This document shows positions 34,545 through 42,990 of a DNA stretch of 42,990 nucleotides, one piece after another. Both the position numbers and the translations under genes were made by a program. How positions within the stretch are numbered: the first letter of the stretch is position 1; the number at the start of each line of letters is the position of its first letter. The notes beneath the pieces are model-generated. The model searched no databases and was not told where the DNA came from. It saw only the letters and a program-made list of their open reading frames with translations. The DNA lies in the NCBI GenBank assembly GCA_947626505.1, contig CANQSN010000011.1:1-42990 (forward strand), in the 5' to 3' direction. Source of the stretch: an uncultured Lachnospiraceae bacterium. Lineage in GTDB: Bacteria > Bacillota > Clostridia > Lachnospirales > Lachnospiraceae.

Positions 34545-35528
34545 ATGGAAGAACATGATATGAAGCAGTGGATTGACATGGTTAAGGACTGCGAGAGGGA
34601 GATAGGTAAGGGAATTATCGGGCAAAAAGAGGTAATAAGGCAGGTATTGCTGGCAGTTTTGGCGGATGGCAATGTTCTTTTGGAGGGAGTGCCGGGACTT
34701 GGAAAAACAGAGCTGGTAAAGGCGCTGTCAAAGGTATTTGACATGGCGTTCTCACGTATTCAGTTTACTCCGGATTTAATGCCGGCGGATGTGACCGGAA
34801 CAAACCTTATCATTAAGGAGGACGGTAACAACGTGTTTAAATTCCAGCCGGGGCCGGTATTTTCCAATATTGTGCTGGCGGACGAGATTAACCGCGCAAC
34901 CCCGAAAACACAGTCGGCATTGTTAGAGGCAATGCAGGAAAAAACTGTGACAGTCGGAAAAGAAACTTATGAGCTGCCAAGTCCGTTTTTGGTATTGGCA
35001 ACCCAGAATCCGATTGAAAATGAAGGAACCTATCCATTGCCGGAAGCTCAGCTTGATCGTTTTTTATTTAAAATATTAGTAGAATTTCCGGATAAAGCAG
35101 AGCTTAAGGATATTATGGATATAACAGTTACAAATTTTAAGCCTGCGCTTGAAAACATATTAGATGGGAATCGAATATTAAGTATCCGTCAGGTTATAAG
35201 AGATATGCCTGTTTCCGATGCAGTAATGGATTATGCGCTGTCTTTGGTGGTTGCAACCCACCCTGAAAAGGAAGGGGCGCCGGACGTGACAAAGAAGTAT
35301 ATTCAGACCGGAGCAAGCCCAAGAGCGGCGCAGGCAATTGTAAAGACGTCAAAGGCAAGAGCTTTTATTGAGGGAAGATATAACGTATCCTTTGAGGATA
35401 TAAGGTTTGTAGCATACCCTGCGCTGCGTCACAGACTTGCCTTAAACTTCGATGCGATTTCCGACAATATTACTCCTGATGAAGTTATACATAAGCTTAT
35501 AGACGGTATTGATACTATTTTGCATTGA
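34545..35528 (+). CDS. MoxR-family AAA+ ATPase
   Basis: The 327-residue AAA+ protein has Walker A EGVPGLGKTEL, the MoxR block RIQFTPDLMPADVTGT, Walker B VLADEINRATPKTQSALLEAMQE and sensor 1 ATQNPIENEGTYPLPEAQLDRF. MoxR ATPases act as chaperones that switch or load VWA-domain partners. The next two genes encode just such partners (DUF58 and triple VWA). AAGGAGAGG precedes the ATG. It lies in the middle of the operon, cytoplasmic, and is likely to act on the cytosolic tails of the membrane partners. Confidence 0.95.
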   Translation: MEEHDMKQWIDMVKDCEREIGKGIIGQKEVIRQVLLAVLADGNVLLEGVPGLGKTELVKALSKVFDMAFSRIQFTPDLMPADVTGTNLIIKEDGNNVFKFQPGPVFSNIVLADEINRATPKTQSALLEAMQEKTVTVGKETYELPSPFLVLATQNPIENEGTYPLPEAQLDRFLFKILVEFPDKAELKDIMDITVTNFKPALENILDGNRILSIRQVIRDMPVSDAVMDYALSLVVATHPEKEGAPDVTKKYIQTGASPRAAQAIVKTSKARAFIEGRYNVSFEDIRFVAYPALRHRLALNFDAISDNITPDEVIHKLIDGIDTILH

Positions 35529-35546
35529 GATTAAAGAGGAATCGGC

Positions 35547-36422
35547 ATGGAAGAGATTATATTTGATCAGGATTTTTTTAAGAAACTGAATACTCTTAAG
35601 ATGGCGCTTAAAATGCGGTTAAGTCAGGGAATGAGCGGAGCCAGAAAATCAAGCGCAAAAGGTTCTTCAGTTGAATTTTCAGATTTCCGCGAATACCTGT
35701 TAGGAGACGATATAAGGCGTATAGACTGGAATGCATATGGACGCACTGATAAGCTTTATATTAAGCAGTTTATGGAGGAAAAGGAAGCAAGTTTTAATAT
35801 TTTTGTGGATACAAGCGCTTCCATGAACTTTGGAGAGCCAAAAAAATCAATGGCTGCAAGGCAGCTTGCGGGAGCGTTTGCATATGTGGCGCTGAACAAT
35901 TTAGACAGGGTGTATGTCAATGCATTAAATGAGAACTCTTACCAGAGAGGAAAGGGTATGGCGGGAGCTGCTGCATTTTCACATATATTAAAGGATTTGG
36001 AACGTATGGAGTTTGATGGCGGAACCTCCATTAACCGCGCAATTATGTCAAGACCTCTTGCAGCAGGCGGAGTGAGTATTATAATCAGTGATTTTCTGGA
36101 TTACGACGGAGTGGAGGAGGCGCTTAGATATTTGGCGTATCGCAAACAGACGATACTGCTATGCCAGATATTGTCAAAGCAGGAGGTCGAACCGGAATAC
36201 GAAGGAACGCTTATGCTTAAGGATATGGAAAATTCCAATCAAATGAAGGTTACTATGTCAAATGCAGCGATAAAAGCATATTATAATGAGTTGTCAGGGC
36301 TTAAGGCGCGCTTAAAAAATGTGTCTTTAAAATATGGCGCCGGATACCATTTTATACGCTCCGACGAATCGTTAGTAACATCTATTTTATATGGATTTTC
36401 AGGAGTTTTTGCAGGACGCTAG
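35547..36422 (+). CDS. DUF58 domain protein with VWA fold
   Basis: The 291-residue protein has the DUF58 signature FSDFREYLLGDDIRRIDWNAYGR and a VWA-like MIDAS: DTSASMNF (DxSxS), the GGTSINRAI threonine and the IISDFLD aspartate. No TM helix is present, so it is cytosolic or bound to the membrane complex. DUF58 proteins nearly always follow a moxR gene and are thought to be the ATPase's partner. It starts 18 nt after moxR with GAGGAAT upstream. All three metal-site residues seem intact. Confidence 0.93.
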   Translation: MEEIIFDQDFFKKLNTLKMALKMRLSQGMSGARKSSAKGSSVEFSDFREYLLGDDIRRIDWNAYGRTDKLYIKQFMEEKEASFNIFVDTSASMNFGEPKKSMAARQLAGAFAYVALNNLDRVYVNALNENSYQRGKGMAGAAAFSHILKDLERMEFDGGTSINRAIMSRPLAAGGVSIIISDFLDYDGVEEALRYLAYRKQTILLCQILSKQEVEPEYEGTLMLKDMENSNQMKVTMSNAAIKAYYNELSGLKARLKNVSLKYGAGYHFIRSDESLVTSILYGFSGVFAGR

Positions 36423-36439
36423 CATTATGGAGGAATAAC

Positions 36440-39400
36440 ATGACAGTACAGAATTTATGGCCATTGGCATTTTTAGTTTTAGTGCCGGCAATTATATTCT
36501 TATATATTTTAAAGCAGAAGACGAAGGAGGAAGATGTTCCTTCTTTGTTTTTGTGGAATGAGGTATATAAGAATCTTAGGGCCGATACCCCGTTTGAAAA
36601 GTTAAAGCACAATATATTAATGTATTTGCAGATACTTCTCATGCTGCTGTTGATTTTTGCTTTGATGGCTCCTGTTGCTAAAAAAGGCGGCGCGGTGCGG
36701 GAAAATATAGTGCTGGTTGTAGATAAAAGCGCCAGTATGAGCCATCTTTATAAGGGAGAGGAAACTCGCCTTGAGTATAGCGTCAAGCAGGCAAAGGAAG
36801 TTGTCGACGGTTTGTCCGAGGGCGCAAATGTAACTCTTGTAACATGCGGCAGTGAGGCTGCTGTGGTTTATCAAGGAACGGATAAGGTTCAGGTAAAAAG
36901 GCGGCTTAATGACATAGAGCATACATTGGAAACAGGCAATTTAAGCTCGGCAATCCCGATGGTTAATTCCCTTATCAGCGGAATGGAGCAGGCGGACGTA
37001 TATTGTTATACTGATACTGAATTTGCTGATAAAGATATGATAAAGGGGCAGAAAAAGGTCTCTCTTTATGTTGAAAACGCCTATTCCGCCGGAGAAAATA
37101 TGGCTGTGGAATATTTGAGCTACGGTGCGGATAACGGTGTGGAAGCCATTGCAAGGGTATGTAATTATGGAACTCATGAAAAGACGGAGGATATAAGCCT
37201 ATATGCGGGAGATGAGCTTATAGAGGTAACTCCTGTGACAGTAAAACCAAATGAAAGCGAGACGGTTTATTTTGAGAAGGCGGATTTAGCGCTTGACGGT
37301 AAAACGCTGCTTACTGCCGAGCTTAGCGACAGGGATGCTTTGACCGAGGATAACAGGCAGTCCGTTGTGCTAAAACAGGAGCAGGAGAAAAAGGTATTGC
37401 TCATATCCGAAGGTAATGTATTTTTGGAGAAGGCGCTTGGACTGGACGAATTTGTGACGGTGTACAAGTCGTCTGACGCCGGAGTGCTTAAGGAGGCGGA
37501 AGATGAGTACGATTTGTATGTATTTGACGGGCTGGATAAGCTTAGTAAGGAGGCAAAGAAACAGGGCGTTGAAGAATTTTCCCTTTTTGGGAAGGAGGGG
37601 CTTCTTATTTCCGGCGAATACAAGCTGCCGGAAAACAGCGCAGTTATGGTATTAAACGATAATTCGTCTTACAGGGATTCAAAGCTTTTTACGCCTACAG
37701 AGACAGTGGAAAATGCATATCTTTCCTTTAATGATAAATCCGGTTTTAAATACCTTGACGGGGTACAGGTAGGGGTTACAAAAGCGCAGACATATGAGCT
37801 TCCGGATTGGGCTGAGCCATTTCTTTGTACGGAGGATGGAAAGGCAGTGGGGTATTATGGGACGCTTGAAAACAGGAATGCAGCAGTCTTGGGAATGGAT
37901 TTGCACAATTCTGATTTTGCCTTAAAAACTGAGTATCCGATTCTTTTGTCCCAGCTTACAAAACAGCTTTTAGGGCAGCAGGATGAAGGCGTTACATATG
38001 AAAATTTTCCTGTAGCGGAGGAATCAAATGTAACTCCTGTTTCAGAGACAAAAATAGAGGGAAAGGCGGTAAAGAAGAAAACAGGGAGCCGGACTCTTAG
38101 AAACCATGTTCTTGCATTATGCATTTTACTGTTGGTTTTAGAATGGATAATTTACAGCAGACAGGTTCATACAAGGAAGAAAAAGCAATTTTTGGCAGTG
38201 AGGTTTTTAGTGCTTATTACTATTGTACTTGCAATGGCGGGTATTACTATTTCCACAAGGCAGAAAAAGTGCGAGACCATTTTTCTTGTGGATGTGTCGG
38301 ACAGTATGTCGGGAAACATTAAACAGATGCGGGAATATTTGCATGAACAGCTTAGGGATGTGCCAAAAAAGAATACTTATGGAATTGTGGCGTTTGGTAA
38401 AGATGCGTTGGTGGAACAGTTTTTGACAGACGAAGGAGCATTTTCTGATTTTACGGTAACTCCGGTATCTACTGCCACCAATATTGAAAATGCTCTAAAT
38501 ACCGCCTGTTCAATGTTTGATGATGGAGTGACAAAAAGGCTTGTGCTGTTGTCGGACGGTTCGGAAAATGAGGGCGGCATGAATATTGCAGCCAATACCA
38601 TTAAGGCGGGAGATGTCGAGTTTATGGCGCTTCCATTTCCTGATACAATAAGCAAAAGCAGCGAGGTATATGTTGATGGCCTTGATGCGCCGGATGTAAT
38701 TCATGAAGGCGATCATTATAATGTAACGGTTTCAGTAACGTCAAATGTGGAAACAGACGCAGTCCTTACTCTGTATTCCGGAAGAACTGCAAAAGGGCGG
38801 CAGCAAATTCACGTTACAAAGGGAAAAAACCGGTATGTATTTGAGGACTATGGAGAATCTGGTACAATTGCCGGATATAAGGCGGTAATTGAGCCTGATT
38901 TGGATACGGTTTCAGTCAATAACACATATGTAACCTTTGCCGAGATAGAGGCAAAGGCAAGGGTGCTTTTAGTGGAGGGAACGCCGAACGAGGGAAAGGA
39001 ATTTGAGAAGGTGCTTGACGCCGCTAATATGGAGTATGATACAGTAAATCCGGCGTCTGTACCTGTAAGTCTTTCACAGTTAAACAACTACAAGGCAGTG
39101 ATTACCCTGAACGTGTTTTATGACGATCTTAGAAAAGGATTTGCAAAGTCGCTTAAAAGCTATGTAAAGGATTATTCCGGAGGATATATTTGCATTGGCG
39201 GCGACAGCAGTTATGCTTTGGGAGATTATCGGGGTACTGAGCTTGAGGAGCTGCTTCCGGTAAATGTGGATATAAAGGGAGAGCAAGAGGTGCCTAAAAT
39301 GGCAATGGCAATGGTAATTGACCAGTCCGGCAGTATGAGCTCGCCTTCTGTAGATGATGCAAATGTTACAGGTCTGGCGCTGGCAAAGCAGGCGGCTTTA

Positions 39401-41014
39401 TCAGCAGTCGATGAAATCCGAAGTACAGATGAAGTGGGAGTGCTGGCATTTGACGACAGGTTTAACTGGACTGTGCCGCTTCAGGAAAACAGTAATCCTG
39501 CGGACGTCGAGGAGAAAATAGCTACTATTGGATATGGAGGCGGCACAAGCATTTATCCGGCTCTTAAGGAGGCGTGTGATGAGATTAGCAAAAGTGATGC
39601 AAAGCTTAAGCATATCATACTGCTTACTGACGGACAGGATTCCTTTAACGGATACAGCAGTCTGTACGGATATGCAAAAAAGGAGGGCATTACCATATCT
39701 ACTGTTGCAGTGGGTTCTGAGTCAGATAAGAGGCTGCTTAAAAACATTGCGTTAAACTGTGAAGGACGCTATTACTATACAGATGTAAATAACAGTATTC
39801 CGAGAATATTTGCACAGGAGGTATATCTTGCAACTAACGCCTATATTATTAACGAGAAATTTTATCCCGCTATTACTTCCGGCAGCCGGCTGCTAAATGG
39901 CGTTGCAGATGAAGGTTTGCCGGCGCTTTATGGTTATGTGGCTACATCGCCTAAAAGCACTGCCGATGTAGTTTTATCCTCCGGAAGAGACGAGCCTGTT
40001 TTGTCAACATGGCAATGCGGCCTTGGAAGAACAGTTGCATGGTGCAGCGACGGAGATAACGCATGGACTTCGGAATATGCTTCATGGCAGAAATATCCGC
40101 TTTTGTGGAGTAATATTATTTATTCTGTAATTGCCGATACAAAGCTTGGTGATGATGAGCTTGATATTGTTAAGGAGGGCAATTCGGCGGTTATATCCTA
40201 TTCCACTAAAGACTATACAAAGGATACGGGTGTTACAGCGGTAGTAACTAATGAAAATGGAGAAAAGAAGGAGGTCGCTTTAGATGTGACAAAGCCGGGC
40301 AGCTATGAAGCAAGCCTTGATTTATCGGAAACAGGAATTTTAAATATCAGCCTTAGAAAATCAGATGGCGATAAGCTTGTTAAAAATTATAATACTGCAT
40401 TTGCAAACCAGTATTCTAAGGAATATCAGTTTAATGATAACGAGAATATGATAAATGCATTTACCAGTCAGGTGGGCGGACAGTTGATTACGCTTAAAGA
40501 CAGTGTATTTACAGATATTCAGGCAAAGACAAAGTCAAGATTTTCTCTTACTACGCCGCTTCTTATAATGGCAGCGCTGTTGTTTATGCTTGACGTGGCG
40601 GCAAGGAGATTTTCGCTGGATTTATGGAATGGGATAAAAGGCTTATTTGGCAGAATATTCAGAAGGCGGGTAAAGGAGAGCGTATCTTGGACTATTAAAG
40701 ACGTTAGCAGGAGTACGCATTCGGGCGGAAAACATAAAACGAAAATAGAAGAAAAGGGTAAGAAAGAGCATACGGAGGAATCGGTATTTACCGCTGAATA
40801 TGATATATCAGGGCAGAGTAATAAAAAATCTTTTGAACAAATAAAAGTAAATAAAGAAGAACAAACGCCTGTAAACAGCGCAAATGCACAGGATATGGCA
40901 AAGCCTGAGCGTAAGAAGGACAGCATAAAAACTGATAAAAGCAAAGACAGCGATACGGTATCGGCGACCAATACAATGGAGCAACTATTGCAAAAGCAGC
41001 GGGAGAGAAAATAA
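36440..41014 (+). CDS. 1524-residue membrane protein with three VWA domains (BatA-like fusion)
   Basis: Two BatA-like halves are joined. Half one: TM helices at about residues 8-25 and 57-76, VWA1 from 90 (VVDKSASMS), a beta region and a GATase-like segment (about 310-450). Half two: TM helices at about 555-573 and 585-602 flanking a basic loop (SRQVHTRKKKQ), VWA2 from 612 (VDVSDSMSG; VLLSDGSEN), a beta domain, a GATase-like region (about 840-945), VWA3 from 953 (VIDQSGSMS; GGGTSIYPAL; LLTDGQD), a beta domain, a TM helix near 1373-1390 and a charged cytosolic tail of about 130 residues. By the positive-inside rule all VWA domains are extracytoplasmic. Related proteins are usually about 600-900 residues, so a fusion is likely. 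It ends the operon. Confidence 0.9.
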   Translation: MTVQNLWPLAFLVLVPAIIFLYILKQKTKEEDVPSLFLWNEVYKNLRADTPFEKLKHNILMYLQILLMLLLIFALMAPVAKKGGAVRENIVLVVDKSASMSHLYKGEETRLEYSVKQAKEVVDGLSEGANVTLVTCGSEAAVVYQGTDKVQVKRRLNDIEHTLETGNLSSAIPMVNSLISGMEQADVYCYTDTEFADKDMIKGQKKVSLYVENAYSAGENMAVEYLSYGADNGVEAIARVCNYGTHEKTEDISLYAGDELIEVTPVTVKPNESETVYFEKADLALDGKTLLTAELSDRDALTEDNRQSVVLKQEQEKKVLLISEGNVFLEKALGLDEFVTVYKSSDAGVLKEAEDEYDLYVFDGLDKLSKEAKKQGVEEFSLFGKEGLLISGEYKLPENSAVMVLNDNSSYRDSKLFTPTETVENAYLSFNDKSGFKYLDGVQVGVTKAQTYELPDWAEPFLCTEDGKAVGYYGTLENRNAAVLGMDLHNSDFALKTEYPILLSQLTKQLLGQQDEGVTYENFPVAEESNVTPVSETKIEGKAVKKKTGSRTLRNHVLALCILLLVLEWIIYSRQVHTRKKKQFLAVRFLVLITIVLAMAGITISTRQKKCETIFLVDVSDSMSGNIKQMREYLHEQLRDVPKKNTYGIVAFGKDALVEQFLTDEGAFSDFTVTPVSTATNIENALNTACSMFDDGVTKRLVLLSDGSENEGGMNIAANTIKAGDVEFMALPFPDTISKSSEVYVDGLDAPDVIHEGDHYNVTVSVTSNVETDAVLTLYSGRTAKGRQQIHVTKGKNRYVFEDYGESGTIAGYKAVIEPDLDTVSVNNTYVTFAEIEAKARVLLVEGTPNEGKEFEKVLDAANMEYDTVNPASVPVSLSQLNNYKAVITLNVFYDDLRKGFAKSLKSYVKDYSGGYICIGGDSSYALGDYRGTELEELLPVNVDIKGEQEVPKMAMAMVIDQSGSMSSPSVDDANVTGLALAKQAALSAVDEIRSTDEVGVLAFDDRFNWTVPLQENSNPADVEEKIATIGYGGGTSIYPALKEACDEISKSDAKLKHIILLTDGQDSFNGYSSLYGYAKKEGITISTVAVGSESDKRLLKNIALNCEGRYYYTDVNNSIPRIFAQEVYLATNAYIINEKFYPAITSGSRLLNGVADEGLPALYGYVATSPKSTADVVLSSGRDEPVLSTWQCGLGRTVAWCSDGDNAWTSEYASWQKYPLLWSNIIYSVIADTKLGDDELDIVKEGNSAVISYSTKDYTKDTGVTAVVTNENGEKKEVALDVTKPGSYEASLDLSETGILNISLRKSDGDKLVKNYNTAFANQYSKEYQFNDNENMINAFTSQVGGQLITLKDSVFTDIQAKTKSRFSLTTPLLIMAALLFMLDVAARRFSLDLWNGIKGLFGRIFRRRVKESVSWTIKDVSRSTHSGGKHKTKIEEKGKKEHTEESVFTAEYDISGQSNKKSFEQIKVNKEEQTPVNSANAQDMAKPERKKDSIKTDKSKDSDTVSATNTMEQLLQKQRERK

Positions 41015-41137
41015 TCCTTTTATCCTAAACTTAAAAATCGGGTATTTCCGAAAATGCAAAAATGTGGTAATATGTTTCATAAATGGTAATGTGATTATAT
41101 ATATTAATGAACTGCAGATTAAAGGAGGAAATTGAAA

Positions 41138-42301
41138 ATGTCAACAATAGATAAGACAAAGGATATCTATTATATTGGAGTGGATGATACTGACATTGAT
41201 TTGTTTGAAAGCCAATATGTAGTGCCAAACGGAATTGCGTACAATTCATATCTGATTATGGACGACAAGACAGCGTTGATGGATACGGTAGATATACGGG
41301 GACAGGAGCAATGGGAGAAAAATCTCAATGAAGCTTTGTCGGGAAGGAAGCTGGATTATCTTATTGTATCCCATTTAGAGCCCGACCATGCCGGAAGCAT
41401 TATGACAGTACTCAATAAGTTTCCGCAGGCAAAGGTGGTGGCAAACGCTAAAACATTTGCAATGTTTCCGCAGTTTTTTGGGATAGATATTGATGACCGC
41501 AAGATAGAAGTAAAAGAGGGAGATACTCTTTCCTTAGGCGGGCATACATTACAGTTTTTTATGGCGCCAATGGTACACTGGCCTGAGGTAATGGTTACAT
41601 ACGAGCAGACCGACAAGGTATTGTTTTCCGCAGATGGATTTGGTAAATTTGGAGCATTATCGAATGACGAGGACTGGGCGTGTGAAGCGAGAAGATATTA
41701 TTTTAATATATGCGGTAAATATGGCGCGCCGGTTTCGGCATTGCTTAAAAAGGCGGATGCTCTGGATATTCAGGTGATTTGCCCGTTACATGGGCCGATT
41801 CTAAGCGATAATCTTGACTATTATATTGGATTATATAAGACGTGGAGCAGCTACACCCCTGAAAATGAAGGAGTGCTTGTCGCATATGCTTCAATTCATG
41901 GTAATACCGCAAAGGCAGCCCAAAAGCTGGGAGAGATTTTAACTGCCAAGGGAGCTAAGAAGGTGGTTGTAAGCGATCTTGCCAGAGAGGATATGGCGGA
42001 GGTTATAGAGGACGCTTTCCGATACGACAAAATGGTGGTGGCTGCCGCCAGTTATGACGGAGGCGTGTTCCCTTGTATGGAAAGCTTTTTAGCCCACCTG
42101 AAATCCAAGGCTTATCAGAAGCGTACAGTAGCTGTTGTAGAAAACGGTTCATGGGCTCCAAGCGCCGCCCGTACTATGAAGGGATTTTTAGAAGCTATGA
42201 AGGATGTTAAGATTGTAGAGCCTACTGTTACCATAAAATCCGTCATGAAAGAAGGAGACGTGGCGCAGCTTGAGGCATTAGCAGACGCTTTGCTCGCATA
42301 A
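41138..42301 (+). CDS. A-type flavo-diiron protein (FprA family)
   Basis: The 387-residue protein has an N-terminal metallo-beta-lactamase-like diiron domain with HLEPDHAGS (H-x-E-x-D-H ligands near residues 79-84), the later His in MVHWPE and Asp in SADGFG, and CPLHGPIL. A C-terminal flavodoxin domain follows (YASIHGNTAKAAQKLGE). These proteins reduce O2 to water or NO to N2O and protect anaerobes; this one lacks a fused rubredoxin, so it takes electrons from a separate carrier. The ATG at 41138 has AAAGGAGG about 9 nt upstream. An in-frame start at 41132 overlaps that spacing. It stands alone between the VWA gene and the IS remnant. Confidence 0.95.
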   Translation: MSTIDKTKDIYYIGVDDTDIDLFESQYVVPNGIAYNSYLIMDDKTALMDTVDIRGQEQWEKNLNEALSGRKLDYLIVSHLEPDHAGSIMTVLNKFPQAKVVANAKTFAMFPQFFGIDIDDRKIEVKEGDTLSLGGHTLQFFMAPMVHWPEVMVTYEQTDKVLFSADGFGKFGALSNDEDWACEARRYYFNICGKYGAPVSALLKKADALDIQVICPLHGPILSDNLDYYIGLYKTWSSYTPENEGVLVAYASIHGNTAKAAQKLGEILTAKGAKKVVVSDLAREDMAEVIEDAFRYDKMVVAAASYDGGVFPCMESFLAHLKSKAYQKRTVAVVENGSWAPSAARTMKGFLEAMKDVKIVEPTVTIKSVMKEGDVAQLEALADALLA

Positions 42302-42520
42302 CCCCCCTTTCTCTATATTAAGGCTTTTTATGAGGAAATGCAGGGACAGCAGGTTATAACAAATACAATTGAAAAGCTTGCTTAAAGAAACATTGAAGAA
42401 GGAAAATTCTCAGAAATCAATCGATTGACTAATCTGATAGGCTGAATTGAGAAATAATAGTTGAAAAAGTTTTTTGTCGACCATATAACCTGACTTTGGG
42501 AGTTGAACGTTAAAATATGG
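42302..42520 (+). other. Gene-free stretch with decayed coding-like segment
   Basis: The frame of the FprA gene stays protein-like after its stop codon (YEEMQGQQVITNTIEKLA, a stop, then NIEEGKFSEINRLTNLIG), possibly a degraded gene fragment to about 42444. No start or ribosome binding site supports it. GTCGACCATATAACC near 42476-42490 may be part of an insertion-element end. Confidence 0.2.
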
Positions 42521-42561
42521 TGCTAAGCCGGGGTTTAAAACCTGTGGCTTAGCATTTTTTT
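42521..42561 (+). terminator. Rho-independent-type hairpin at the IS remnant end
   Basis: Stem TGCTAAGCC (42521-42529) / GGCTTAGCA (42546-42554), with an inner palindrome GGTTTAAAACC, then seven T. It overlaps the last codons of the minus-strand transposase remnant. Confidence 0.75.
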
Positions 42562-42840
42562 GATTTCTCCTTTACTCAAAAAACAGGATGTCAGCGGCAG
42601 GCTGGTCAGTTTTGAAAACTCCTTAATAAACGTCGAACCTCTGGTGAGATTTATGTATTTTCTGTTGGATATTTTTGCCACTCTAAAGTCGCGAATAAAT
42701 TTAAATAAGTCTTCAGAACAATAGATGTTTTTCAATATCTTGAACTGTAAAATACGTGTTAATAATACTGCCAGATAGCAGATTAGAAAATGACCTGTGA
42801 TGGTATCTTCTTTTTGCAGATATACAAGTCTTGCATAGTG
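42535..42840 (-). pseudogene. Transposase C-terminal remnant (IS1634/IS4-like)
   Basis: On the minus strand, a frame open from 42840 (right after an in-frame TAG) to the stop at 42535-42537 encodes about 101 residues. It contains VYLQKEDTITGHFLICYLAV, the C-terminal segment of many IS1634/IS4-type DDE transposases, where a KxHFLxCFLAL-like helix follows the catalytic Glu region. The DDE catalytic part is missing, and the sequence beyond 42840 does not continue it, so the element is 5'-truncated and inactive. The terminator hairpin at its 3' end is common for such elements. Family assignment is by motif recall. Confidence 0.6.
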
Positions 42841-42990
42841 CTAAATTCTAAAGAGGGGGTTTTGCTGATATTGATAGGATGGTATGTGTGGGAATGTAAG
42901 AAGTACAGGGAATGTTGAGAAAAAAGTAAGGAAGTGAAAACGGACAAGGTTGATTCAATATGAAAGCGTATAGTTATAAACAAAGTGGAT

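Noticed and set aside
40519..40971. A 150-codon minus-strand frame under the VWA protein tail
   Set aside because: Shadow of the charged C-terminal tail; low-complexity Ser/Leu/Phe-rich translation and no start signal.
42960..42990. A possible gene start at the right edge (MKAYSYKQSG)
   Set aside because: Only ten codons are visible and the ribosome binding site is weak (AAGG at a 10-nt distance), so it cannot be supported.
1..42990. CRISPR array, tRNA or rRNA genes
   Set aside because: No regularly spaced repeats and no tRNA-like cloverleaf or rRNA sequence was noticed when reading the intergenic regions; a dedicated scan was not possible.

Overview
The window is low-to-moderate GC DNA with strong AGGAGG-type ribosome binding sites, sigma-A-like promoters and mostly small operons. 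The gene families (BspA-type LRR protein, Cache-type chemoreceptor, intracellular GH26 with a cellobiose 2-epimerase-like enzyme, flavo-diiron protein, MoxR/DUF58/VWA cluster) point to an anaerobic gut or rumen Clostridia, most likely a Lachnospiraceae. That assignment is inference from gene content and style; no rRNA or tRNA gene is present to settle it.

Layout. 1-5108 is an accessory, AT-rich stretch: the 3' part of a leucine-rich-repeat surface protein, a truncated DUF5713 gene, an orphan Imm7-type immunity gene, and a complete AbiE toxin-antitoxin pair whose promoter sits inside an inverted repeat. 5109-7660 is a two-gene unit in which a sugar-binding lipoprotein precedes a membrane diguanylate cyclase. 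7694-12435 holds an RluC/D-like pseudouridine synthase, a PfkB sugar kinase, a response regulator with an HD-GYP c-di-GMP phosphodiesterase domain, and a class V aminotransferase. 12726-14447 is a chemoreceptor. 14689-17191 is an MBOAT plus SGNH pair, probably for O-acylation of a cell-surface glycan.

17837-24310 contains trmO translationally overlapping a GH2 beta-mannosidase, which faces an AGE-family 2-epimerase plus GH26 mannanase operon, with a divergent AraC-family regulator. Together these form a cytoplasmic beta-mannooligosaccharide pathway. 24483-26663 holds an AI-2E family permease and NAD synthetase. 26918-28537 is a soluble chemoreceptor-like protein fused to a YcgR-like and PilZ module.

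28755-41014 is the most notable region: a six- or seven-gene operon encoding an exported GATase-like membrane protein, an ABC ATPase and permease, a two-hairpin membrane protein with a Lys/Glu-rich coiled coil, a MoxR AAA+ ATPase, a DUF58 protein and a 1524-residue protein with three MIDAS-containing VWA domains. I read it as a MoxR-VWA envelope machine coupled to a GldA/F/G-like ABC system. The window ends with a flavo-diiron protein and a decayed transposase 3' end.

Three c-di-GMP components (GGDEF, HD-GYP, PilZ) and two chemoreceptor signalling domains within 24 kb suggest a motile organism with active second-messenger control. A short two-hairpin intergenic sequence recurs three times.
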